This document shows, one piece after another, positions 1-4,897 of a stretch of 5,021 bases of DNA; position 1 is the stretch's first letter, and each line of letters opens with the position of its first letter. The stretch is taken from the NCBI GenBank assembly GCA_012033095.1, contig JAAUPO010000238.1, positions 1 to 5,021 on the forward strand, given 5' to 3'. The notes under the pieces are model-generated. The model was not told the DNA's origin and did not search any database. It saw only the letters and a program-made list of their open reading frames with translations. The DNA comes from Synechococcaceae cyanobacterium RL_1_2. GTDB taxonomy: Bacteria; Cyanobacteriota; Cyanobacteriia; Cyanobacteriales; JAAUPO01. The position numbers and the translations under genes are program-made.

Positions 1-182
1 GCACAAGCCCCTAATGCCCAAATTTGGGGGACTTACTTGAACGATTGTCCCCAAACATCATGGTTCCCAGGACAGAATCGAAAATTTTTGCGCAAGTCCT
101 GTTTAAAATTTTTCAATTGTAAAATTCATCCCTAAATTAACCAACGTCATATTTTTTTGCTCCTTATAAAATGCTTAAAAAC
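1..182. other. Left-edge non-coding region with palindromic repeat-like sequence
   Basis: CCCAAATTTGGG (17-28), followed by GGACTTA, resembles the dispersed CCCCAAATTTGGGGGACTT-type palindromic sequences I know from cyanobacterial intergenic DNA. Farther in, CAGGAC (68-73) pairs with GTCCTG (96-101), and AAAATTTTT occurs at 81-89 and 105-113. A plus-strand frame is open from the edge to a stop at about 133-135, but its composition does not look like a protein end. Confidence 0.35.
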
Positions 183-202
183 CTAAAGCCTGGAAACTTT
201 AG
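177..202 (-). terminator. Possible weak terminator overlapping the kinase stop codon
   Basis: On the minus strand, CTAAAG (202-197) and CTTTAG (188-183) pair around an eight-base loop. After GG, a run of five T follows (181-177). The downstream arm includes the TAG stop codon itself. The stem is only six AT-rich base pairs, so it would be inefficient. The geometry and position are those of an intrinsic terminator for the kinase mRNA. Confidence 0.3.
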
Positions 203-1727
203 TGATCAACCAAACATTAGGCTCCGGATCTAGGATGAAATCAAATCGCAGGGTTTGCTGAATAATTCTGCCACTGCCCTTGACCACATACCTCACTTCA
301 CAATCAATTTGGGATTCATTGCCTTGCTCATAATTTAAGGATGTCCCAAGCACTTCCACCGTTTGGATTTGAGTCCACCATTCCGTATAGGACGCGTAGC
401 CCTTCGGGTGAAATTCCCGATCGTTTCTCAGGGATAAGGATAGGTTTTGCCACGCATCTCCGTAGTTTTGTCCATTGATTAGTGAGTAGTAAGTTTTGAT
501 CGATTGTTCTGGAGATGGAGGTGCAATGGCAGAAACTGTAGCTTCTGGAATTTGAGGTGTATTGCTATTATCCGTCGTAATACTATTGTTCTCAGTCCTA
601 GGAGCTTGATGGGTAGCGAGAAAAAAGACAATCCCTGAGGAAAACATTAATAACAAGGCACTTACCACCATCAACACAGGGGTTTGGGTCTGATGCTGGT
701 GGGGGAGTTGAATTTCTGAGGGTTGCTCGGTTTTACTAAGATTGATCGTGTGATTAATAGTTTGTTGATGATTAGCACCATGATTAAGGTTGCTTAACGT
801 ATTTTTCCCTTGGGTTATCTGGATTAGTTGTTGTTTAATTGCACTGGCATTGCGGGGCCGATCGCGGGGAGATGGGGCCATTAAATGATCAATTAAATCT
901 AGTAGTGCAGGGGCAATACCTTCCGTTTGTTCTCTCCACCCTAAGCGATCGTTCACCGAGTCATAGGGTAGTTCTAAGGGATGGTGGCCCGTTAACAAAT
1001 GAACGAAGGTACGACCTAGGGCAAAAAAATCCGATTGGGGAGTTGCCTGGCCGTATTGCTGTTCGTTGGGGGTATAACCAGCAGAGACAATTCTTGTAAC
1101 CTGATTACCCTGAACTTTATGTAAATAGGTTTGATTTTCTTCGCGGGCGGTACCAAAATCAATCAATACCAACTCCCCATTATTCCGCATCATAATATTG
1201 GCGGGTTTAATATCTCGATGGAAATAATTTAAGCTATGGACTTTTTCCAAAATCTCCACGATCGCGGTTAACCATTTCACCGCTTGAGTTTGATTAACGG
1301 TGCCATGGATGTTTACCCATTGAGCGAGATCCACCCCTTCCACCTTTGCCATCACCAAACAATACAGTTTGAGGTTGTCTCGGCTTAAATACTCAAAAAA
1401 ACTTTCCCCCGCTGGAATGCCAGTGAGGCCTTGATTGCTTAATTGGGCTAGCACTTGATACTCCTGATGAAACAAACTAATGGCTTTAGGTTGGTCATTC
1501 CATTCAGGCTTTAATACTTTTAAAATTTTGCTACTGAATCCCTCAAAGGCCTCATACACTAGACCAAATCCACTATCGCTATTCAATAATCGACTCACCC
1601 TATACCGATTGTTTAACAACAACGGAGAACCACAGTCCAAACAAAACTGAGTTTTAGGGTCGTTATTTTGAGGATAGTCTGGTCGTTGGCAATGGGGATT
1701 AATACAATAACAATTCTGAGCAGCCAT
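183..1727 (-). CDS. Membrane-anchored Ser/Thr protein kinase with N-terminal Cys cluster and C-terminal extracytoplasmic domain
   Basis: This 514-residue protein should phosphorylate Ser/Thr on unknown target proteins. An N-terminal cluster (C6, C8, C13, C29, C32; CxxC at 29-32) resembles the zinc-ribbon-like '4-Cys' start of many cyanobacterial kinases. The kinase domain spans about 41-302. Visible residues are probable beta-3 Lys70, helix-C Glu89, HRDIKPAN at 170-177, DFG at 190-192, Glu222 at the APE position, and Asp233. The catalytic residues look intact, but the glycine loop is degenerate: the first two glycines of GxGxFG are Ser50 and Ser52. A polar linker (about 303-349) leads to one membrane helix (about 350-371). 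A Pro/Thr-rich stretch and a domain at about 403-514 follow, perhaps NTF2-like, probably extracytoplasmic. The start is supported by AGGA (plus bases 1734-1737) six bases upstream of ATG. It resembles Synechocystis Spk-type kinases; no orthologue is assigned. Confidence 0.96.
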   Translation of the reverse strand: MAAQNCYCINPHCQRPDYPQNNDPKTQFCLDCGSPLLLNNRYRVSRLLNSDSGFGLVYEAFEGFSSKILKVLKPEWNDQPKAISLFHQEYQVLAQLSNQGLTGIPAGESFFEYLSRDNLKLYCLVMAKVEGVDLAQWVNIHGTVNQTQAVKWLTAIVEILEKVHSLNYFHRDIKPANIMMRNNGELVLIDFGTAREENQTYLHKVQGNQVTRIVSAGYTPNEQQYGQATPQSDFFALGRTFVHLLTGHHPLELPYDSVNDRLGWREQTEGIAPALLDLIDHLMAPSPRDRPRNASAIKQQLIQITQGKNTLSNLNHGANHQQTINHTINLSKTEQPSEIQLPHQHQTQTPVLMVVSALLLMFSSGIVFFLATHQAPRTENNSITTDNSNTPQIPEATVSAIAPPSPEQSIKTYYSLINGQNYGDAWQNLSLSLRNDREFHPKGYASYTEWWTQIQTVEVLGTSLNYEQGNESQIDCEVRYVVKGSGRIIQQTLRFDFILDPEPNVWLITKVSRL

Positions 1728-1740
1728 AAATCATCCTATT

Positions 1741-1772
1741 GCGAGAGGTAAATGGGCCCACCTGAATCTCGC
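1741..1772. promoter_or_regulatory. Inverted repeat in the kinase upstream region (operator or 5' UTR hairpin)
   Basis: GCGAGA (1741-1746) and TCTCGC (1767-1772) form perfect outer arms. Inside them AGGT (1746-1749) and ACCT (1760-1763) can pair, around a central TGGGCCCA palindrome (1753-1760). The element sits between the kinase Shine-Dalgarno sequence (1734-1737) and a -10-like TATATA on the minus strand (1773-1778; no good -35 seen). It could be an operator at the transcription start or a leader hairpin. The symmetry is certain; the role is inferred. Confidence 0.4.
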
Positions 1773-2003
1773 TATATAAGTTTTATTTAATGTCTAGTTT
1801 ATTGTTTTTTCGGTCTTAAACTTAAAGATTTAGATATTGTTCCGTTGCTATGGATTGAGATTAAACATTAATAAATTTTTCTTCATAGGACTTAAACATA
1901 AAAGCATGACAAATAGATATAAAAGCCTTACGTAGTAAAGATTTTAATTCAAAATAGTTGAACACTTAATGGGGTAGTCCTATACAAGTAGGGATCAGCA
2001 AGC

Positions 2004-2038
2004 TTAAACCCCCTGATAATCAATTATCCTGGGTTTAA
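2004..2038. repeat. Composite inverted repeat (8 bp plus 6 bp)
   Basis: TTAAACCC (2004-2011) pairs with GGGTTTAA (2031-2038). Inside, GATAAT (2015-2020) pairs with ATTATC (2023-2028) around a CA centre, separated from the outer arms by CCT and CT internal loops. No T run follows on either strand, so a standard intrinsic terminator is unlikely. It could be a regulatory hairpin or a protein-binding palindrome. Confidence 0.5.
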
Positions 2039-2067
2039 ATATCCTTACAGCTTTAGCACTATCCAAT

Positions 2068-2089
2068 CCGAAGTCGATCCGAAGTCGAT
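2068..2089. repeat. Tandem duplication of an 11-bp unit
   Basis: CCGAAGTCGAT occurs twice back to back (2068-2078 and 2079-2089), followed directly by CCGATCGC, which looks like a diverged or partial third unit merging into the HIP1 core. It lies about 80 bases upstream of the 31-residue hydrophobic frame. It is either replication slippage or a pair of direct-repeat binding sites spaced one helical turn apart. Confidence 0.55.
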
Positions 2090-2166
2090 CCGATCGCAAC
2101 AGATTGATCATGGCTATAACCTCTGACTAAATACGCTGTTTGACCATTAAAAATGTCCTAATATTT

Positions 2167-2262
2167 ATGGCTATAGCTATATTAGGAGCTTTTACCGCAG
2201 CCCTGTTTGCCGTAACAGGATTATTTCGATCGCAGATCGCTGCTGCTTCAGCTACCCATTAA
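2167..2262 (+). CDS. Candidate 31-residue hydrophobic microprotein
   Basis: I do not recognise this product. The ATG-initiated frame gives 31 residues: MAIAILGAFTAALFAVTGLF forms a plausible single membrane helix, followed by a short tail (RSQIAAASATH) with one Arg. Composition is strongly biased to Ala, Leu, Ile and Phe, as expected of a membrane helix, and the frame is GC-richer than the surrounding DNA. There is no convincing Shine-Dalgarno sequence. An in-frame TTG at 2140 would add nine residues. A weak promoter-like pair (TTGATC 2104-2109 and TAAATA 2128-2133, 18-base spacer) lies upstream. No U-tract terminator follows. The motif ATGGCTATA also occurs upstream at 2110-2118 in the same frame, but that frame stops after six codons. 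It could be a chance hydrophobic frame; support is weaker than for the minus-strand microprotein at 2742-2861. Confidence 0.35.
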   Translation: MAIAILGAFTAALFAVTGLFRSQIAAASATH

Positions 2263-2424
2263 CCATGTCAAGAATTATGATTCACACCCCAACTTTTGTT
2301 TACATTTCTTGATATTTCTCTCACTTTTTAAATGAGAATCAACCCTAGCTAAACCATGGCTGAATCGAGATTTAATTAATTACTTTTACCTTACTTTAAC
2401 GCGATCGCTTCCACTAATTAAGGC

Positions 2425-2440
2425 GATAATAACTATTATC
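2425..2440. repeat. Perfect 7-bp palindrome, GATAATA-AC-TATTATC
   Basis: The arms GATAATA (2425-2431) and TATTATC (2434-2440) are exact reverse complements around a two-base centre. The size suits a dimeric regulator's site. The GATAAT/ATTATC core matches the inner arms of the inverted repeat at 2015-2028. Both are AT-rich, so chance similarity is quite possible. Confidence 0.35.
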
Positions 2441-2617
2441 CCGTCATAGTTAATGTTAGTAATTTTAGCGATCGTCATTTAAAAGTATCAATATAATCAG
2501 TGGCATTTACTTAACCTAAATTATTTAGAAGTAAAACTAAAATTTACCTGTTTATTATTTATATAATTGCTTATCCTGGCTAAACAAAAATTCAAAATAC
2601 TTGCTATGTACCATAAT

Positions 2618-2654
2618 AAAAAAGCAGAGCCTTTAAGGTTTAAAAGCTTTGCTT
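2618..2654 (-). terminator. Intrinsic terminator of the minus-strand microprotein unit
   Basis: Read on the minus strand, bases 2654 to 2622 fold into a 15-bp stem (arms 2654-2640 and 2636-2622) with a three-base ACC loop, one A-C mismatch and one U-G wobble. Four further T residues (2621-2618) follow the stem, extending the two at its end into a six-base T run. The T run is on the minus strand only, so termination is leftward, facing the frame that ends at 2742. The plus-strand reading lacks a U-tract. Confidence 0.65.
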
Positions 2655-2741
2655 ATAAATGCATCAAGATTAACAGGATCAACAGTTACTGAGTGAAATA
2701 TGACGCGATAACTTAATTTAAATAATGCCGATAAATACCCA

Positions 2742-2861
2742 TTAACTTAGGGCCAAATTGCTAACAATTACCATAAAAGCAATGGTTAAAACGCTAGTAA
2801 GTGCTAATGTAGCCGCTAAACCAATTGATCGACCGAGAGGAACTAATTTATAGTTATTCAT
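2742..2861 (-). CDS. Candidate 39-residue single-span membrane microprotein
   Basis: I do not recognise this gene. The frame encodes 39 residues: a short polar, positively charged N-terminus (MNNYKLVPLGRS; Lys5, Arg11) followed by one uninterrupted hydrophobic segment from about 13 to 37, rich in Leu, Ala, Val and Thr, ending ALS. By the positive-inside rule this would be a one-helix membrane protein with its N-terminus in the cytoplasm, comparable in size to small photosynthetic or respiratory subunits, but I see no match to PsbX, PsbM, PetL, PetN, PsaM or similar. Two independent signals support it: a GAGGG Shine-Dalgarno sequence (plus bases 2871-2875) nine bases before the ATG, and a strong intrinsic terminator 88 bases past the stop on the same strand. 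No clear promoter is visible in the AT-rich DNA upstream. It is divergent from ffh. Function is unknown. Confidence 0.55.
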   Translation of the reverse strand: MNNYKLVPLGRSIGLAATLALTSVLTIAFMVIVSNLALS

Positions 2862-3004
2862 TGCTGTGTACCCTCAAATTGCTTATTACTTTCTTAAATC
2901 TATATTTATTAAGATAACAATTATTTTTGACTTTATTAGAAAATTCTTAAAAAAGTAATATAGCTTAATATTTATTCGCATTTAATTAATCTTATCCTAG
3001 AAGA

Positions 3005-3143
3005 GTGGGTTAACCCACGGGGAAGCCATGGCCTTGGTGGGATTGGGCGGCAACCCAGGATTACCCCCCAACAAAATCTATGGACTAAAACCTCTCCCCT
3101 GTTAAGATTGTTATCAAAGGTTTTAAGAAGGTTTGTTAAAGAT
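3005..3143 (+). promoter_or_regulatory. ffh leader: GC-rich palindromes and possible upstream ORF
   Basis: An abrupt GC-rich patch interrupts AT-rich DNA. It begins with a perfect 14-bp palindrome, GTGGGTTAACCCAC (3005-3018), and includes TGGG/CCCA arms around a CGGCAA loop (3044-3057). A 25-codon frame runs from ATG 3028 to TAA 3105, with GGGGAAG just upstream and a start reading MALVGLGGNPG; it ends 38 bases before the ffh ATG. The ffh frame itself is open back to 2964 but has no ATG or GTG in that stretch. A weak promoter-like pair (3081-3108) falls inside the patch; if used, the palindromes would be operators rather than RNA structure. I recognise no known riboswitch or SRP RNA here. Confidence 0.35.
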
Positions 3144-4559
3144 ATGTTTGATGCCCTCGCAGAAAAATTAGAAGATGCTTGGAAAAAACTCAAAGGGGAT
3201 GGCAAAATCTCTGAGAGCAACGTCAAAGAAGCGATCAAGGAAGTACGTAAAGCCCTGTTAGGTGCAGACGTTAACTTACAGGTCGTCAAAACCTTCATTG
3301 CAGAAGTAGAAAAAAAAGCCCTCGGTGCTGAGGTGATTAGGGGAGTTGACCCTAGCCAGCAATTTATCAAAATTGTCCATGATGAGTTAATTACCATCAT
3401 GGGCCAAAGTAATGTTCCCCTCGCCGAACGGGAGGAAGCCCCCACTGTTATTTTAATGGCCGGCTTACAAGGGGCAGGAAAAACCACCGCCACCGCAAAA
3501 CTAGCCCTCTATCTGAAAAAGCAAAAACGTAGTGCCCTCATGGTGGCAACGGACGTTTATCGGCCTGCCGCGATCGATCAACTGGTTACCTTAGGTAAAC
3601 AAATTGATATTCCTGTGTTTGAAATGGGCACAGATACTAATCCGATCGAGATTGCCACCCAAGGTCTAGCTAAAGCCAGGGAATTAGGGGTTGATACTGT
3701 TATTATCGATACGGCCGGGCGTTTGCAGATTGACCAAACCATGATGGAGGAACTAGCCGCCATCAAACAACAGGTTAATCCCGACGATACCCTGTTAGTT
3801 TTGGATGCGATGACCGGGCAAGAAGCGGCTAATGTTACCCGTACTTTCCATGAAGAAGTCGGCATTACCGGCGCAATTTTAACCAAAATGGATGGGGATG
3901 CCAGAGGCGGGGCGGCCCTTTCCGTGAGGGTGGTATCCGGTCAACCCATTAAATTTATTGGGGTAGGGGAAAAGGTAGAAGCCTTAGATCCTTTTTACCC
4001 CGATCGCATGGCTTCCCGCATCCTCAATATGGGGGATGTATTGACGTTGGTAGAGCGGGCCCAGGAAGAACTGGACTTTGCCGATGTGGAAAAAATGCAA
4101 AACAAAATCCTAGAAGCCAAATTTGACTTTGAAGATTTTGTTAAACAAATGCGTTTCATCAAAAATATGGGTTCCCTCGGTGGTTTCATGAAAATGATCC
4201 CCGGCATGAGTGGCATGGTGAAAAATGTGGATCTCGAAAAAGGAGAAGCTCAACTTAAAATCACTGAAACCATGATTAGCTCCATGACCAAGGAGGAGCG
4301 ACAAAATCCTGAACTATTAGCCCAGTCCCCTAGTCGTCGTCGCCGCATTGCCAAAGGTTCTGGCCATGGGGAAAAGGCTGTCTCTAAACTAATTTCTGAC
4401 TTTACCCACATGCGTAATTTGATGAAACAAATGAGCCAAGGCCAGATGGGAATGCCCGGTATGGGGGGAATGTTTGGCGGCGGAATGCCCGGTATGCCTG
4501 GTATGGGTATGGGTAAGAAGAAGAAAAAGAAAAAAAAGAAGGGTTTTGCCGATCTTTAA
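3144..4559 (+). CDS. ffh: Signal recognition particle GTPase Ffh (SRP54 homologue)
   Basis: Ffh binds signal sequences on ribosomes and, with SRP RNA and the receptor FtsY, delivers membrane proteins for insertion. The 471-residue reading has all hallmarks. The N domain (about 1-90) includes the ALLGADVN motif at 38-45. The G domain has P-loop GLQGAGKTT (107-115), DTAGR (189-193), TKMDGDARGG (247-256) and GVGEK (273-277). The methionine-rich M domain (about 300-430) carries the RNA-binding SPSRRRRIAKGSGH segment (395-408). The tail is unusual: a Met/Gly/Pro repeat (about 431-457), nine consecutive lysines (458-466), then GFADL. ATG at 3144 gives the family's usual MFDALAEKLEDAWKKLKG start, with purine-rich AAGAAGG 12 bases upstream (3125-3131). 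An in-frame TTG at 3108 would add 12 atypical residues. A weak promoter-like pair (TGGACT 3081-3086, TAAGAT 3103-3108, 16-base spacer) lies upstream. No rpsP follows within the window, so it appears monocistronic. Confidence 0.99.
   Translation: MFDALAEKLEDAWKKLKGDGKISESNVKEAIKEVRKALLGADVNLQVVKTFIAEVEKKALGAEVIRGVDPSQQFIKIVHDELITIMGQSNVPLAEREEAPTVILMAGLQGAGKTTATAKLALYLKKQKRSALMVATDVYRPAAIDQLVTLGKQIDIPVFEMGTDTNPIEIATQGLAKARELGVDTVIIDTAGRLQIDQTMMEELAAIKQQVNPDDTLLVLDAMTGQEAANVTRTFHEEVGITGAILTKMDGDARGGAALSVRVVSGQPIKFIGVGEKVEALDPFYPDRMASRILNMGDVLTLVERAQEELDFADVEKMQNKILEAKFDFEDFVKQMRFIKNMGSLGGFMKMIPGMSGMVKNVDLEKGEAQLKITETMISSMTKEERQNPELLAQSPSRRRRIAKGSGHGEKAVSKLISDFTHMRNLMKQMSQGQMGMPGMGGMFGGGMPGMPGMGMGKKKKKKKKKGFADL
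4449..4526 (+). repeat. Met/Gly/Pro repeat and lysine run in the 3' end of ffh
   Basis: GGAATGCCCGGTATG occurs twice in frame (4449-4463 and 4482-4496), 33 bases apart, within a stretch encoding MPGM/MGG-type repeats. It is followed by nine consecutive Lys codons of mixed AAG/AAA use, including a run of eight A. Such DNA is prone to length variation by slippage. Both elements are in frame with Ffh. Confidence 0.7.
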
Positions 4560-4897
4560 AGTTGGCTTAAATGGGTTCTTAGAAATTACCAGCATTGGTT
4601 ATTTAGGGATTAATTTAAAAACTAATCGGGTTTAAATTAATCCCATGAACTAGGCTTGGGTCTTTGTTGGGATTATATTTTTGAGTCTTCTTCCAGCTAA
4701 TACTTGCGGCTACGAAGCCCCCCGGCACGATCGCTATAATATGTCAGATATGTCAGAAAAATGGTGATGGAAATTTTTCAGCCATTGGTGATCGTTGAAC
4801 GCGATCGATTATAGTCTTTTTGAATAATTACGGGAAGCAAATAAAGCTAAAAGCATTCCACATCAAAATAAAACCATCCCAGACTAAACTAAATTGA
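4560..4897. other. Intergenic region downstream of ffh
   Basis: No supportable gene is present; open frames are under 20 codons. The region contains the 14-bp inverted repeat (4606-4644), two CGATCG sites (4728-4733 and 4802-4807), and an isolated TATAAT (4735-4740) overlapping a 9-bp tandem repeat ATATGTCAG (4739-4747, 4748-4756). There is also a minor inverted repeat GAAAAAT/ATTTTTC (4756-4779). Confidence 0.6.
4606..4644. repeat. Perfect 14-bp inverted repeat downstream of ffh
   Basis: GGGATTAATTTAAA (4606-4619) is exactly complementary to TTTAAATTAATCCC (4631-4644) around an 11-base loop, starting 47 bases after the ffh stop. In RNA it makes a long, mostly AU stem. No T run follows on either strand, so it is not a textbook intrinsic terminator. 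It probably stabilises or ends the ffh mRNA 3' end, or is a mobile-repeat remnant. Confidence 0.6.

Larger units (their letters stand above)
1728..2166. other. Intergenic region upstream of the kinase
   Basis: No supportable gene lies in these 439 AT-rich bases; open frames on either strand are under about 20 codons. The region holds the kinase Shine-Dalgarno sequence and upstream inverted repeat (1734-1778), a composite inverted repeat (2004-2038), an 11-bp tandem duplication (2068-2089) and a CGATCG (2091-2096). It must contain the kinase promoter and, if the 31-residue frame is real, that gene's promoter. Confidence 0.6.
2263..2741. other. Intergenic region between the two microprotein frames
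   Basis: These 479 bases are AT-rich, with no gene I would support. They contain the only full HIP1 octamer (GCGATCGC, 2401-2408), a second CGATCG (2469-2474), a perfect 7-bp inverted repeat GATAATA/TATTATC (2425-2440) and the minus-strand terminator (2618-2654). A 30-codon minus-strand frame at 2386-2478 has no Shine-Dalgarno sequence and was not called. Confidence 0.6.

Noticed and set aside
1..135. Plus-strand open frame from the left edge as the 3' end of a gene
   Set aside because: Its sequence coincides with palindromic repeat-like DNA, and its composition (many Cys, Phe, Lys and Asn residues) does not resemble a conserved C-terminus.
839..1099. 86-codon plus-strand open frame inside the kinase gene
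   Set aside because: It lies antisense to the kinase catalytic domain and has no protein-like features.
2386..2478. 30-codon minus-strand frame (MTIAKITN...)
   Set aside because: There is no Shine-Dalgarno sequence, terminator or clear domain, and it is near the length expected by chance in AT-rich DNA.
3000..3107. SRP RNA or known riboswitch in the GC-rich patch before ffh
   Set aside because: The conserved SRP RNA apical-loop sequence (GGAAG/AGCA-type) and known cyanobacterial riboswitch cores (glutamine, fluoride) were not found.
3108..3143. Upstream in-frame TTG start for ffh, adding 12 residues
   Set aside because: Ffh proteins begin at the conserved MFDALAEKL segment, and the purine-rich ribosome site at 3125-3131 serves ATG 3144; the added residues are not family-like.
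1728..3143. CRISPR array, tRNA or insertion sequence in the long intergenic region
   Set aside because: There are no regularly spaced repeats, cloverleaf arms or transposase frames; the only tandem repeat is two 11-bp units.
2972..3493. 173-codon minus-strand open frame overlapping the ffh start
   Set aside because: It is antisense to strongly conserved ffh codons, has no recognisable domain, and is explained as a shadow frame. The other minus-strand frames at 3578-3886, 3995-4216, 4110-4304 and 4389-4595 were dropped for the same reason.
4735..4756. Perfect TATAAT with overlapping ATATGTCAG tandem repeat as a promoter
   Set aside because: No -35-like hexamer lies at a usable distance, and only very short frames (8 and 17 codons) follow.
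4808..4836. Minus-strand TATAAT (4808-4813) with weak TTCCCG at 17-base spacing, as an sRNA promoter
   Set aside because: The -35 match is poor, and the downstream inverted repeat lacks a U tract, so no sRNA can be supported.
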